The notes: a model not told the origin generated them from the sequence alone. Positions 1 through 9,509 are shown, counted from the stretch's first letter. The stretch is 64,000 nucleotides of DNA from [Eubacterium] yurii subsp. margaretiae ATCC 43715 (GCA_000146855.1 GL405246.1:857709-921708); one strand, 5' to 3'. Numbers and translations are program-made.

Positions 1-323
1 TTGAGCTTGGTGGAGGAAGTATAAGAATACACGATTCCAAAGTACAGGAAAAGATGTTTGAATGCTTAGGATTTTCAAAGGAAGATGCTTGGGAAAAATT
101 TGGATTCTTACTTGAGGCTTTCAAATACGGCACTCCTCCTCACGGCGGTATTGCCCTTGGTCTTGACAGATTTGTCATGTTACTTGCAAAGGAAGATTCA
201 ATAAGGGAAGTAATAGCATTTCCAAAGAATCAAAATGCTATTTGTCCGCTTACATCTGCTCCTGCCCTTGCTGATGACAAGGCTCTTGCAGAACTTGGTA
301 TTAAAGTGACGGAAATAGACTAA
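1..323 (+). CDS. aspS: Aspartate--tRNA ligase, C-terminal fragment (5' end outside window)
   Basis: Class II aminoacyl-tRNA synthetase that charges tRNA-Asp. The open frame enters the window at base 3 and gives about 106 residues. Visible are the GGGSIRIHD segment, class II motif 3 ([12 protein letters not shown]-binding arginine), and the conserved [10 protein letters not shown] tail of bacterial AspRS. The catalytic core and anticodon-binding domain lie upstream of the window. The TAA stop shares one base with the ATG of the next gene, so the two are translationally coupled. The family call is secure; only the truncation by the window edge limits it. Confidence 0.97.
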   Translation, partial: ELGGGSIRIHDSKVQEKMFECLGFSKEDAWEKFGFLLEAFKYGTPPHGGIALGLDRFVMLLAKEDSIREVIAFPKNQNAICPLTSAPALADDKALAELGIKVTEID

Positions 324-799
324 TGAAGACTTGCAAAATATTTTTTGCAAAATTAAATAAAAAGTTAAATTCTCAAGATTTTATCAAATATATCCTTTAT
401 AAGTATTATGACTATAACTTTGAAAAAATTGATATACAAAGGACAAAAAACGGCAAACCATATATCAAAGATTCAAATTTGAGCTTCAATGTATCTCATA
501 CTGCTGATAGTATCATAGCCATAGCAGGATTAGGCTATGACAGTGTAGGTATTGATATGGAAGTGATACAAAATAAGGATAGGGAGAAAATAATTAAAAG
601 ATTTTTTCAAAAAGAGGAGATAGAATTTATCAATTCTTCAGAAGATAAAAACTTGGAGTTTTACAAGATTTGGACAAAAAAAGAGGCATATATCAAGAAA
701 AATGCACTCAATATGACATATATAAGCAAAATTAATATTTTAAAAGAAAAAATAGATACTTTTATTATAGATAATATGGTAGTATCTGTCTGTATATAA
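323..799 (+). CDS. Sfp-type 4'-phosphopantetheinyl transferase
   Basis: Predicted to move the phosphopantetheine arm of CoA onto a serine of a carrier protein. The 158-residue product carries the family signatures in order: GKPYI near 44-48, FNVSHT at 55-60, the Mg2+-binding VGIDME at 75-80 and WTKKEAYIK at 117-125. It is shorter than typical Sfp proteins (about 220 residues), and the C-terminal part after the WTKKEA helix is brief, closer in size to AcpS-like or compact Sfp members. It overlaps the aspS stop by one base and is followed by 76 bp before the next gene. No polyketide or nonribosomal peptide gene is in view, so its carrier-protein target is unknown; fatty-acid ACP is possible. 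Confidence 0.88.
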   Translation: MKTCKIFFAKLNKKLNSQDFIKYILYKYYDYNFEKIDIQRTKNGKPYIKDSNLSFNVSHTADSIIAIAGLGYDSVGIDMEVIQNKDREKIIKRFFQKEEIEFINSSEDKNLEFYKIWTKKEAYIKKNALNMTYISKINILKEKIDTFIIDNMVVSVCI

Positions 800-875
800 A
801 ACTTAAGAAATAGTGTATTTTTACTTTTTAAATGATGCAAAGGTAAAAGACTTAAGAAGATAAAAAGGAGTCAAT

Positions 876-1100
876 ATGGCTAAACTTACATTTGAAATAG
901 TGGAATCATTCGGAGAGCTGTCTACAGCAGCTAACGGATGGACAAAAGAGTTAAACCTTGTGTCTTGGAACAAGAGAGAGCCAAAATATGACATCAGAAC
1001 TTGGGATGAAGAACATGAGTCAATGGGCAAGGGTATAACACTTGACAAGGAAGAATTGATAATATTAAAGGGTATACTCAATAATATGGAACTTGAGTAG
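876..1100 (+). CDS. YdbC/PC4-like single-stranded nucleic-acid-binding protein
   Basis: A 74-residue protein with the compact pattern of the bacterial YdbC family, which has the fold of the eukaryotic coactivator PC4 and binds single-stranded nucleic acid. Diagnostic stretches are GWTKELNLVSWN and EPKYDIRTWDEEHESMGKGI, followed by a helix (LDKEELIILKGILNN). A good ribosome site (AAGGAG) lies a few bases before the ATG. It is monocistronic-looking between the phosphopantetheinyl transferase and the FliK-like gene. The cellular role of this family is not settled; a role in transcription or DNA maintenance is inferred from the fold. Confidence 0.85.
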   Translation: MAKLTFEIVESFGELSTAANGWTKELNLVSWNKREPKYDIRTWDEEHESMGKGITLDKEELIILKGILNNMELE

Positions 1101-1245
1101 AAAAAATATTTAATCTAATACTAAAAAGTTATTAAAAAGCCATAAAGCATTTTCAACAGAAAATGAAATCATAGGAATTAAAGATAATAAAATATTTCAG
1201 AGATATGGCGTTGTAAATGTTGACTGGTATAAGTGTACGAAAGGG

Positions 1246-2844
1246 GTGAGTAAGTTAAGAATAGATACAGGCTCAATAGGCTATACATCAGATTTTTTAA
1301 GGCAACAAAACGGAAAAGAATTGGGAACATCTGCCAATACCGGAGAAAACATCAAAGGTCGAGTAATTGATGTGAATCAAAGTACGGTCTTGATACAGAC
1401 AGCTTCAGGCGGACAAATCACAGCAACAAGCGTGATACCTATGGAAAATTTTATAAATCGTGAGATGAATTTTGACCTTATACTTGGTGAAAACGGAGAG
1501 CTTATCCTCTCACCACAGATAGATGATAAGATTGAAAATAATCTAAAGCAAATTAAAATACAGGATATTCTTGCGAAATTAGGTAAGGATATCAATAGCA
1601 GTAATAGGGAAATCATAGAAAATATGATAAGTTCGTCTATACCTATCAGCAAGGAAAATTTTGAAAATGTCAAAGAACTGAAATTTGCACTTGAGATACT
1701 GAAGGGTGAAGATTTCGCAGTGGAACTTGAAGAAAATGAGCAATCTCAAGATTTGATGAGCGTACTTAAAGACATTCAAAATAAAAAAGATTTCGGTATT
1801 GCAAAAAAATCTGATAGTCCTGTGTTGAGTAAGGATGTATCTCTTAAAGACTTGCTCCTGCTCAAAAACTTGGATGTGAAGATTAGCCCTGACAATATAA
1901 AGGCTCTTGAAAATCTTATGAAAAATATCAGCGATAAAAAGACAGACATAGTGGATATGTCTAAGCTTATAGAAGATTTTCAAAATTTGGAAGATATAAG
2001 CTTTGAAAATAAAGCGTTTGAAAGAAAAACAAATACTTTAAATGAAAAAACTAATTTGAAAAATGTAGAGTTTCTACTTGAAAATGCTGAAAATCTCTCT
2101 ATTGAAGATATGGAAGAACTAAATAGACAATTTAAAGATGTAGTATTTGAAGAATTTGACGAAGAAATCAATAATTTTGATGGCAAAAAAAATGTAGATG
2201 AGAGTGCAAATGAACTTATAAGCAAAGATAAAATAACTAAGGATGAAGTAATAAACACTCTTAGAAATATACAAAACAGAACTGTCAAGACTATAAATGT
2301 CGAAAAAAATGCAGCAAGAGAAAATTTGAAAATAGACTATAATCAGCTCAAAGAGGAAGTAAAGACTCTTTCAAATATGACTCAAAATAAAAGCCAGACA
2401 CTTAATATAGCAGAAAGACAACTCATATCAAAATTGGACATATTAGCAAATATGGCTGAAAAGTACAATTACAATATTATTCCGTTTAAGACTGAACAAG
2501 ATTATGAAAATATATTGCAGTATTATGTAAAAAAGGACAACAAATCATTGAAAAAGCAGGATGATATTAATGTAGGGCTTTCACTGGATACTATAAATAA
2601 CGGCAATGTTAAGGCAATGGTAAATTACAATACAAATAATAATTTGAAATTGGAATTTTTTACTGAAGATAAAAAGGTGAAGTCGCTTTTTGAGAATAAT
2701 ATGTCATCATTGACTGAAATTTTGAAAAAACTTGGATTTGCCGATGTAGATGTAAATGTCAAGGTAAAAACTTCAAAAGAGACTTTGATGCAAGAAGCAT
2801 TATACAACGACAACTTAACAAAATCGTTGGAGTTTTATGTATAG
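1246..2844 (+). CDS. FliK-like (flagellar hook-length control type) protein, uncertain
   Basis: A 532-residue, Asn/Lys/Glu-rich protein. Its N-terminal third contains a small beta-rich module (GRVIDVNQSTVLIQTASGGQ...), its middle is a long helical low-complexity region, and its C-terminus (roughly 440-525: NGNVKAMVNYNTNNNLKLEFF ... LTEILKKLGFADVDVNVKV) has the layout of the FliK C-terminal (Flg_hook) domain, which sets hook length during flagellar assembly. No other flagellar gene is in the window, so the assignment rests on the C-terminal pattern. The GTG start chosen sits inside an AAAGGGGTGA sequence that itself looks like a ribosome site, leaving the true start unsure. The stop is 8 bp before the rluB-like gene. 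Confidence 0.5.
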   Translation: MSKLRIDTGSIGYTSDFLRQQNGKELGTSANTGENIKGRVIDVNQSTVLIQTASGGQITATSVIPMENFINREMNFDLILGENGELILSPQIDDKIENNLKQIKIQDILAKLGKDINSSNREIIENMISSSIPISKENFENVKELKFALEILKGEDFAVELEENEQSQDLMSVLKDIQNKKDFGIAKKSDSPVLSKDVSLKDLLLLKNLDVKISPDNIKALENLMKNISDKKTDIVDMSKLIEDFQNLEDISFENKAFERKTNTLNEKTNLKNVEFLLENAENLSIEDMEELNRQFKDVVFEEFDEEINNFDGKKNVDESANELISKDKITKDEVINTLRNIQNRTVKTINVEKNAARENLKIDYNQLKEEVKTLSNMTQNKSQTLNIAERQLISKLDILANMAEKYNYNIIPFKTEQDYENILQYYVKKDNKSLKKQDDINVGLSLDTINNGNVKAMVNYNTNNNLKLEFFTEDKKVKSLFENNMSSLTEILKKLGFADVDVNVKVKTSKETLMQEALYNDNLTKSLEFYV

Positions 2845-2852
2845 GAGATAAT

Positions 2853-3551
2853 ATGAGAATCAACAAATTTATAGCGACAAAGACCGCTTATTCCAGAAGA
2901 AAAGCGGATGAGCTCATAAAAGACAAAAAAGTAAAAATAAATGGAGAAGTATTGGAAAATCTTGCCTATACAGTAAATGACGACGATGAGGTGGAGCTTG
3001 ACGGAAGAATAATCTCAGATATAAAGGTAAAAAAATACTACTATCTATTTAATAAACCTAAAAATGTAGTATCTACCGTGTCAGACGAGTTCGGCAGATA
3101 TTGTATTACGGATTTTTTCCCGCCTGACATCAGTGTCTTCCCTGTAGGTAGACTTGACTATGACAGTACAGGACTAATTATCGTAACAAATGACGGGGAC
3201 TTGGCAAATAAGATTGCGCATCCGAGTCATCATGTAAAAAAGACATATATAGCTACTCTTGACGGTAGACTAAGTGAAGCTCAGATGAAAATATTCAGCG
3301 AAGGAGTAGTAATAGACTCTAAAAAAACTCTACCTGCTGAAATAGAGCTGTACGACTTTTCTGAGACTCAGTATAAAATTTCTATATATGAGGGAAGAAA
3401 CAGACAGATAAGAAAGATGATAGATGTCTTGGGCAGGAATGTAAGAGAACTTAAGAGAATTTCCATAGGTAAAATCAAACTTGGTAGGATAGTTGAAGGG
3501 AAATATAGAAAACTCACTGAAGAAGAGAAGAATTATTTATTTAATTTATAG
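2853..3551 (+). CDS. RsuA/RluB/RluE-family pseudouridine synthase
   Basis: Converts a uridine in rRNA to pseudouridine. The 232-residue product begins with an S4 RNA-binding domain (RINKFIATKTAYSRRKADELI, about residues 2-45), then the catalytic domain with GRLDYDSTGLIIVTNDGD, which carries the nucleophilic Asp in the GRLD motif, and the closing motif EGRNRQIRKMID. Length and domain order fit RluB (23S rRNA) or RsuA (16S rRNA); sequence alone does not decide between them. A GGAGAT ribosome site precedes the ATG. It lies 8 bp after the FliK-like gene and 9 bp before the alcohol dehydrogenase, suggesting one transcript. Confidence 0.92.
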   Translation: MRINKFIATKTAYSRRKADELIKDKKVKINGEVLENLAYTVNDDDEVELDGRIISDIKVKKYYYLFNKPKNVVSTVSDEFGRYCITDFFPPDISVFPVGRLDYDSTGLIIVTNDGDLANKIAHPSHHVKKTYIATLDGRLSEAQMKIFSEGVVIDSKKTLPAEIELYDFSETQYKISIYEGRNRQIRKMIDVLGRNVRELKRISIGKIKLGRIVEGKYRKLTEEEKNYLFNL

Positions 3552-3560
3552 GAGGTTGTC

Positions 3561-4736
3561 ATGGCAATAGAAAATTTTGTTTATAAAAACCCTGTAAAGA
3601 TAATATTCGGACAAAATCAAATACCAAAACTTTCTAAAAATATAGCAAAGGATAAGAAGGTTTTGATATTATATGGCGGTTCTTCTGCAAAGAAATACGG
3701 CACTTTGGACAAGGTGAAAGAGGCACTCAAGGGATATAATCTAGGAGAGTTTGACGGTATTCCCGCAAATCCGACTTATGAAAAGTGTATGGAAGCAGTT
3801 AAGCTTATAAAAGCTGAGAATTACGATTATCTTTTGGCTGTAGGCGGTGGCTCTGTAATAGATGCTACAAAGTTTATCTCAATAGCAGTATTTGTTGATA
3901 ATCCTTTAGACTTTTTCTATTGGGGAGACAATGAGGTAATCATGGCTAAAAAAGCACTACCTTTTGGAACAGTGCTTACAATACCGGCTACAGGCTCTGA
4001 GATGAATAGTGGTGGAGTTATCACATTCATAGAGAAAAAGGCAAAGTATTCTTTTGCTTCAAATGTAACCTATCCTGAATTTTCCATACTTGATCCAACA
4101 TTGACATACACTCTTCCAAAGAAACAGCTTGCAAACGGAATTGTAGATACCTTTGTCCATGTAATGGAGCAATATCTGACTTATCCGGTGGATGCCAAGA
4201 TACAGGATTATTTTGCTGAGGGTATACTCAAGACCTTGATAGATATAGCTCCTGATGTAATGGATGAGTCGAAGAGTCAAGACTATGCTACAAGAGCCAA
4301 CTTTATGTGGGCAGCTACAAACGGGCTCAACAGATATATAGCATGCGGAGTACCGGAAGACTGGGCAACACATAAGCTTGGCCATGAACTCACAGAGAGA
4401 TTTGGCATTGATCACGGAAGAACACTTGCGGTCGTATTACCGTCACTTATGAACGTAATGAGAGATGTCAAGAAAGATAAGATTCTTCAATACGGAAAAA
4501 ATATATTTGGAATTACTGACGGCAGTGATGAAGAAAAGATAGATAAGGCAATACAAAGAACAAGAGAGTTTTTTGAATCTTTGGGAGTGACTACACATCT
4601 TGGTGACTATAAGGTTAGTGAAAAAGAAACAGAAGAAATAGTTGACAGGCTTGTAAAAAGAGGAAGGACAGCCTTTGGTGAAAATGATGTAGTGACTGTG
4701 GAAAAGATGCGAATGATATATAAGGGTGCTATATAA
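3561..4736 (+). CDS. Iron-containing alcohol dehydrogenase (butanol dehydrogenase/YqhD type)
   Basis: NAD(P)H-dependent reductase of aldehydes to alcohols, probably an electron sink in fermentation. The 391-residue protein has the nucleotide-binding GGGSVIDATKF (from residue 95) and TIPATGSEMNSG, and all four expected metal ligands: Asp196 and His200 in DTFVHVMEQ, His271 in THKLGHEL and His285 in GIDHGRTLA. The spacing matches the Fe-ADH family. AGGAGG lies upstream of the ATG. The gene starts 9 bp after the pseudouridine synthase and ends before an AT-rich gap with a dispersed repeat. Natural substrate (butyraldehyde, acetaldehyde or methylglyoxal) cannot be told. Confidence 0.93.
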   Translation: MAIENFVYKNPVKIIFGQNQIPKLSKNIAKDKKVLILYGGSSAKKYGTLDKVKEALKGYNLGEFDGIPANPTYEKCMEAVKLIKAENYDYLLAVGGGSVIDATKFISIAVFVDNPLDFFYWGDNEVIMAKKALPFGTVLTIPATGSEMNSGGVITFIEKKAKYSFASNVTYPEFSILDPTLTYTLPKKQLANGIVDTFVHVMEQYLTYPVDAKIQDYFAEGILKTLIDIAPDVMDESKSQDYATRANFMWAATNGLNRYIACGVPEDWATHKLGHELTERFGIDHGRTLAVVLPSLMNVMRDVKKDKILQYGKNIFGITDGSDEEKIDKAIQRTREFFESLGVTTHLGDYKVSEKETEEIVDRLVKRGRTAFGENDVVTVEKMRMIYKGAI

Positions 4737-4822
4737 AAATCACATTATAAGTAGAATAATATATAATATTTTAAACTGTATAGATATTAATAATTATATA
4801 TAGAAAAAAGTCAATTATGATT

Positions 4823-4937
4823 TAATACTAATATTCTTCTAATTAATTAATAAATTTAAATATGTTTCATATTAATTCAATCTATTTCTTTGAATATAAA
4901 CAAAGTTAGTCCATTATTCTATTGAATATTAGTATAA
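4823..4937. repeat. Dispersed intergenic repeat, divergent copy
   Basis: About 115 bp of the gap between the alcohol dehydrogenase and asnS. It starts TAATACTAATATTC and ends GAATATTAGTATAAA, so the two ends are inverted copies of one another. The right end (CCATTATTCTATT...TTAGTATAAA) matches the right end of the copy at 6531-6660. The middle is divergent. Confidence 0.6.
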
Positions 4938-4969
4938 AGTAAAAAAATAGAAAAAAAGAGGTTATTATT

Positions 4970-6364
4970 ATGAGTATTTTAGACATAAGACAGATTTTTC
5001 AAAAATCTGAAGATTTTTTGGGTAAGGAAGTGACAGTCCAAGGTTGGGTAAAGACAATTAGAGACTCGAAAAAATTTGCATTTATTGAGCTTAACGACGG
5101 AACATTTTTTAACAATTTGCAAATAGTTTTGGAAGTTGAAAATCTTGAAAACTTTAAAGAAGTTGTGAAATATCCAATATATACTGCAATAAAGGTTAGG
5201 GGTGACTTAGTCAAGACTGAAGGAGCAAAACAGGACTTCGAAGTAAAAGCTAATGAAATCACACTTCTTGCGACATCTGACAGCGACTATCCGCTACAAA
5301 AGAAGAGACATACTTTCGAATATCTAAGAACTATTGCTCATCTAAGACCAAGGGCGAATGCTTTTTCAGCAGTTTTCAGAGTGCGTTCTATAGCAGCCTA
5401 TGCTGTACACAAATTTTTCCAAGAGAAGAATTTTGTCTATGCACATACTCCTATAATAACTGCATCAGATGCTGAAGGTGCAGGAGAGATGTTCCAAGTG
5501 ACAACTCTTGATATGAACAATCTTCCTAAAAATCAGGAAGGAAAAATTGACTTCAAGGAGGACTTCTTCGATAAAGAAACTCACTTGACTGTTAGTGGAC
5601 AGCTTGAGGCTGAAATATTTGCAATGGCATTTAAGAATGTCTATACATTTGGACCTACATTTAGAGCTGAAAATTCAAATACTGCAAGGCATGCTGCTGA
5701 ATTTTGGATGATAGAGCCTGAGATAGCATTTGCAACTTTGCAGGAAAATATGGATGTTGCTGAAGAAATGGTAAAATTCATAATAAGATATTGCCTTGAA
5801 AATGCAAAAGAAGAAATGGAATTCTTCAATAGTTTTGTAGACAAAGGACTCTTTGAAAGATTAAATAATATATTGGAAAACAAGTTTGAAAGAATAACTT
5901 ATACAAAGGCTGTAGAACTTCTCCAAAATTCAGGTCAAAAATTCGAATATAAGGTTGAGTGGGGCATAGATTTGCAGACAGAACACGAGAGATATTTGAC
6001 TGAGCAAATATTCAAAAAACCTGTATTTGTTACAGACTACCCTGAAAAAATCAAGGCATTCTACATGAGAAGTAACGATGACGGCAAGACAGTAGCTGCA
6101 ATGGACCTTCTTGTACCTGGAGTAGGCGAGATAATCGGTGGCTCTCAAAGAGAGGAAAGACTTGATATATTGGAAAAGAAAATCAAGGACAACAACTTAG
6201 ATAGAGAAACTTACTGGTGGTATTTGGAGCTTAGGAAATACGGTGGAGTAAAACACTCTGGCTATGGTCTTGGCTTTGAAAGAATGATAATGTATCTGAC
6301 AGGAATGCAAAACATAAGAGATGTCATTGCCTTCCCAAGAACTGTTGGAACAGCTGAATTTTAA
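4970..6364 (+). CDS. asnS: Asparagine--tRNA ligase
   Basis: Class II synthetase that charges tRNA-Asn. The 464-residue product has an N-terminal OB-fold anticodon-binding domain ([23 protein letters not shown], about 20-45) and the catalytic core with [20 protein letters not shown] (class II motif 2) and the motif 3 region [16 protein letters not shown]. The ending IRDVIAFPR is typical of the AsnRS/AspRS group; AEFWMIEPE and the missing AspRS insertion domain make AsnRS the better call. A complete aspS end is also in this window, which supports separate direct charging of Asn. AGAGG lies before the ATG, and a bidirectional terminator follows 125 bp after the stop. Confidence 0.95.
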   Translation: MSILDIRQIFQKSEDFLGKEVTVQGWVKTIRDSKKFAFIELNDGTFFNNLQIVLEVENLENFKEVVKYPIYTAIKVRGDLVKTEGAKQDFEVKANEITLLATSDSDYPLQKKRHTFEYLRTIAHLRPRANAFSAVFRVRSIAAYAVHKFFQEKNFVYAHTPIITASDAEGAGEMFQVTTLDMNNLPKNQEGKIDFKEDFFDKETHLTVSGQLEAEIFAMAFKNVYTFGPTFRAENSNTARHAAEFWMIEPEIAFATLQENMDVAEEMVKFIIRYCLENAKEEMEFFNSFVDKGLFERLNNILENKFERITYTKAVELLQNSGQKFEYKVEWGIDLQTEHERYLTEQIFKKPVFVTDYPEKIKAFYMRSNDDGKTVAAMDLLVPGVGEIIGGSQREERLDILEKKIKDNNLDRETYWWYLELRKYGGVKHSGYGLGFERMIMYLTGMQNIRDVIAFPRTVGTAEF

Positions 6365-6489
6365 TTAAATATAAACTATAGTAAATTAATTTGAAAATAA
6401 TTAGTTCATCAAGGCAGATTTATTAATAGTATTTCAAAAATAATAAATTAGGTGTCTTTCAAATATTAATTTACTGTAAATAACAAAAA

Positions 6490-6518
6490 CCGTAGAGATT
6501 TTTAATTTCTACGGTTTT
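6490..6518. terminator. Bidirectional intrinsic terminator between asnS and the antiporter gene
   Basis: CCGTAGA (6490-6496) pairs with TCTACGG (6508-6514), flanked by A-run and T-run, between two convergent genes. Confidence 0.85.
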
Positions 6519-6530
6519 AAAACTTTATAG

Positions 6531-6660
6531 TAATACTAAACTCTATTTAAACTTTGGGTTTTATTATTGTTATACTCTTTAGTATATCTATTATTAATAA
6601 TCTTAAAGTGCATAAATTTTTATAAAATAATTCCATTATTCTATTAGGTTTTAGTATAAA
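6531..6660. repeat. Dispersed intergenic repeat, full-length copy (130 bp)
   Basis: Starts TAATACTAAA and ends TTTTAGTATAAA. It contains the internal block TTATACTCTTTAGTATAT and the right-hand block TTTTTATAAAATAATTCC. Aligned by eye, it matches the reverse complement of 37577-37706 over nearly its whole length and the copy at 24733-24850 with a short gap. It fills much of the 339-bp gap between asnS and the antiporter. Confidence 0.75.
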
Positions 6661-6703
6661 AAAATAAAATTATACGAAACTATATTATATCGTAGTAAAA
6701 TAT

Positions 6704-8299
6704 TTACAATAGCTGATTGCAAATAAGTAGGTCGCCATTTAAAATCATAGTATCTCCTTTTGGGATGATGACTTCAGACTGTCTCTTAATCAAAATTATA
6801 AGATTTATATTTTCTCTTGCTATGTCGGAGATTTTTTTGCCTACATAGTCATGTTTAGCCGAAATATTGATTTCAGTCAATTTTATACCCCTGATATCTT
6901 CCACATCAAGAGCGCTTAAGACAAGTTTGTCTCCGGATTTTAAGACAGTATTTCCATCAGGGACATATATGTTGTCGCCATCATCCTTATACACGATGAG
7001 AGTTTCTGGTGGAAGTTGTATGTCTTTTATTGCCTTTCCAACCCAGTAGTGATTTTCGGGCAGAGTTATTTGGATAAACTGTATAGGTAATTCATCAGAA
7101 TAATCAGAGAAGGTCTTCATTATATCCTCTTCGACATCTATCATATCCAGTTTTTTTGATACATAGGGAAGTAAAGAACCTTGGAATAAAATAGACATCA
7201 AAACTATGAAAAACACAATGTCAAAAATTTTATAACTTTCACTGCCTCCTGTCATTACCAAGATTGCAAAAACTATAGAAGCTGCTCCACGAAGTCCGGC
7301 AAAGGAAACAAGCAATATCTGTCTCATACTGCATTTAAATAATTTTAATATCAAAAATACAACCAAAGGTCTCACTATAAAGGTAAGAACAAGCATTATG
7401 CTTATAGCCTCAAGAGCAATGTTGGCAAATCTTGATGGAGTGGCAAGCAAGCCAAGTAAGAAGAAAATTAACATCTGCATAAGCCCTGTTATACCGTCAA
7501 AGAAGATAACCAAATTCTTCTTAAATTGAATTTTAGAGTTCCCCATTATAAGCCCTGCAATATAAGCACTTAAGTAGCCATTTCCACGAAATATTGCAGG
7601 TAATGAATAAGATGCAAGAGCAATGGCAAATACGAATATTATATTAAAACCTTCTGTCTCAAATTTAATCTTATTGAGCATATAAGTGCCTGAAAATCCT
7701 ATAATTAAGCCAAGTACAGCACCAACAGATATTTGTAATAAGATTGTTGAAATTACAAATGATGTACTCATATTTCCTTCCAAAATCTGTATGAGTACTA
7801 TGGTTAGCATATATGAAGTAGGATCGTTACTACCGCTTTCGACTTCCAATAAGGAAGCGGTATTATATCTTAGTCCCAGTTTTCTCGAACGAAATATTGA
7901 AAAGACCGACGCAGCATCTGTAGAAGATATTACAGCACCCATTAAGAGGCTGTGGATAATGTTCATCTTAAGTACGAGATGACAGAAGATTCCAACCAAA
8001 AAAGCTGTCATTGCAACGCCTATAGTTGCCAGCAATCCGGCTCTTATCATTATAGGCTTTGCAGTAGAATAATTTGTACCAAATCCTCCATAAAACATTA
8101 TAAAAATCAATGCCACACTACAAATATCAGCAACAAAAGAATAATTGTCAAGCTCAATCTTCAATATGCCGTCTTTTCCAAATAACATACCAAGTATTAT
8201 AAACGCAAGCAGCATAGGAATACCGAATCTCATGGAAAATTTATTTAAAAAGACACATAATATTATTACTACAGCAGAGCCAAGAATAAAAAGGTTCAT
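6704..8299 (-). CDS. Potassium/proton antiporter, CPA1 (NhaP2/CvrA-like) with C-terminal regulatory domains
   Basis: Inner-membrane cation/H+ exchanger. The N-terminal 380 residues are hydrophobic with about a dozen membrane segments and the CPA1-like features MGAVISSTDAASVFSI (ion-site Asp) and SFAGLRGAASIVFAIL. The C-terminal about 130 residues are soluble and contain two TrkA-C-like halves (VGKAIKDIQLPPETLIVYK... and VGKKISDIARENINLIILI...), as in K+/H+ antiporters gated by nucleotides. The start at 8299 is preferred over an upstream ATG at 8323 because AGGAAGGAG sits just before it, giving 531 residues (MNLFILG...). The gene is convergent with asnS. Ion specificity (K+ rather than Na+) is inferred from domain layout. 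Confidence 0.88.
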   Translation of the reverse strand: MNLFILGSAVVIILCVFLNKFSMRFGIPMLLAFIILGMLFGKDGILKIELDNYSFVADICSVALIFIMFYGGFGTNYSTAKPIMIRAGLLATIGVAMTAFLVGIFCHLVLKMNIIHSLLMGAVISSTDAASVFSIFRSRKLGLRYNTASLLEVESGSNDPTSYMLTIVLIQILEGNMSTSFVISTILLQISVGAVLGLIIGFSGTYMLNKIKFETEGFNIIFVFAIALASYSLPAIFRGNGYLSAYIAGLIMGNSKIQFKKNLVIFFDGITGLMQMLIFFLLGLLATPSRFANIALEAISIMLVLTFIVRPLVVFLILKLFKCSMRQILLVSFAGLRGAASIVFAILVMTGGSESYKIFDIVFFIVLMSILFQGSLLPYVSKKLDMIDVEEDIMKTFSDYSDELPIQFIQITLPENHYWVGKAIKDIQLPPETLIVYKDDGDNIYVPDGNTVLKSGDKLVLSALDVEDIRGIKLTEINISAKHDYVGKKISDIARENINLIILIKRQSEVIIPKGDTMILNGDLLICNQLL

Positions 8300-8500
8300 A
8301 GTTCTCCTTCCTAAAAACATCATTCACAAGATATAGCAATATGCAACTATCAAGTGATTAAGATAAGAAAGATAACTTATAATACATTATAAAATTTTCA
8401 AATCTATACAAAAATCCAAATAAGTTATCAATAATTTTATTAACATCCATCTTTAATTATATCAGCTTATTTTAAAAAGTATAGACCAAAAATCAAAATA

Positions 8501-8938
8501 CTATCTTTCAGATAAATATTTTTCAACCTCATCAATGCTAAGTCTTTTAACTTTTGTATTAGGGAATTCTTCATAACTATCCATAGAAAATACTGACTTC
8601 ATCTTTTCACATGACTTGTCCTTATTTTTCTTTAGAAAAGTCTTCAATTCGTCATCATCAGCAAAAATTTTATAGAAAACTCTTCCTTTAGTACTTTTCA
8701 TCTCATATATTCCACAAGCTTTTTTCATAGTAAAGTCAGCAGATCTCAAATATAGCTTTGCAATTTCCAAGGATTTAAAGGGAAAGTTCCACCTTTGAAG
8801 ACCTTTTTGAGTATACTCTATACAAATACATCTACCACAAGTACCGCAGACATATTGAGTATGTTCTTCCAAACATTGTCTTGGATTAAGTAGTGGAGTT
8901 ATCCTATTTTGTTCAACATAACATTCTTTGCACAACAT
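8501..8938 (-). CDS. Cysteine-rich orphan protein (hypothetical, probably metal-binding N-terminus)
   Basis: I do not recognise a named family. The 145-residue product begins MLCKEC, and a second cluster CGTCGRCIC follows near residues 31-39, so up to six cysteines could form a zinc-ribbon-like site in the first 40 residues. The rest is charged and mixed alpha/beta (YLRSADFTMKKACGIYEMKS, GRVFYKIFADDDELKTFLKK), reminiscent of a small ligand- or nucleic-acid-binding domain. AGGAGG lies 6-7 bases before the ATG. The gene stands alone on the minus strand between the antiporter and the PadR module, about 180 bp from the former. It is very likely a real gene; function unknown. Confidence 0.7.
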   Translation of the reverse strand: MLCKECYVEQNRITPLLNPRQCLEEHTQYVCGTCGRCICIEYTQKGLQRWNFPFKSLEIAKLYLRSADFTMKKACGIYEMKSTKGRVFYKIFADDDELKTFLKKNKDKSCEKMKSVFSMDSYEEFPNTKVKRLSIDEVEKYLSER

Positions 8939-9084
8939 TGTACTACCTCCTTTAAAATTTGATTATAAAATAGAAAAAACATTAGAAAATACAGTTTTTA
9001 ACTTAGTTACTCTTTATTACATTATAACATCAACAACTGTTTTTTCTATAGAAATATAAAATTTTTAAAAATTTTAAAAAACTA

Positions 9085-9158
9085 TTGACAAGTATTACGA
9101 ATTATGATATATTACGTTTAACGATACAGATAAAAACGTAATAACAAAAAACGTAATA
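9085..9158 (+). promoter_or_regulatory. Promoter with four-half-site operator for the PadR/DUF2812 genes
   Basis: TTGACA (9085-9090), 17 bp, TATATT (9108-9113). The heptamer TATTACG occurs at 9093-9099 and 9110-9116, and its reverse complement CGTAATA at 9137-9143 and 9152-9158. The sites overlap the spacer, the -10 and the start region, as expected for a repressor operator. Autoregulation by the adjacent PadR protein is the natural inference. Confidence 0.75.
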
Positions 9159-9197
9159 TCTAAAAGCATAATAAAAATTATAAAAGGAGGAGAAAAT

Positions 9198-9509
9198 ATG
9201 GGCAGGTTAGCAAACAGTGGTGCTTTAACAGAAAATATCTATTATATCCTACTTCGTCTACATAGTCCGGCACATGGATATGCACTGATGAAGGATATAG
9301 CGGAAATGACTGACGGACGTGTCAATCTTGGAGCAGGAACGCTATACGGAGCGCTTGATACATTACAAAAAAAGAAATGGATACAACAGTTAGACGAACA
9401 GTCAAAGGACAGAAAGATTGAGTACATCATTACAAATGATGGCAAGGAAAATTTTGAAAAAGAAATTATAAGACTTGAAGAGTTGCTGTCAAATGCAAAA
9501 AAAAGATAG
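9198..9509 (+). CDS. PadR-family transcriptional regulator
   Basis: Winged-helix repressor of about minimal PadR size (103 residues). The motif HGYALMKDIAEMTDGRVNLGAGTLYGALDTLQKKKWI is the PadR DNA-binding domain: recognition helix around GTLYGALDTL and wing around 65-80. A short C-terminal helix (EIIRLEELLSNAKK) would make the dimer. GGAGGAG lies 8 bases before the ATG. It is followed after 73 bp by a DUF2812 membrane protein, a pairing often seen in Firmicutes in which PadR controls its partner in response to membrane or drug stress. The upstream four-half-site operator supports autoregulation. Confidence 0.93.
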   Translation: MGRLANSGALTENIYYILLRLHSPAHGYALMKDIAEMTDGRVNLGAGTLYGALDTLQKKKWIQQLDEQSKDRKIEYIITNDGKENFEKEIIRLEELLSNAKKR

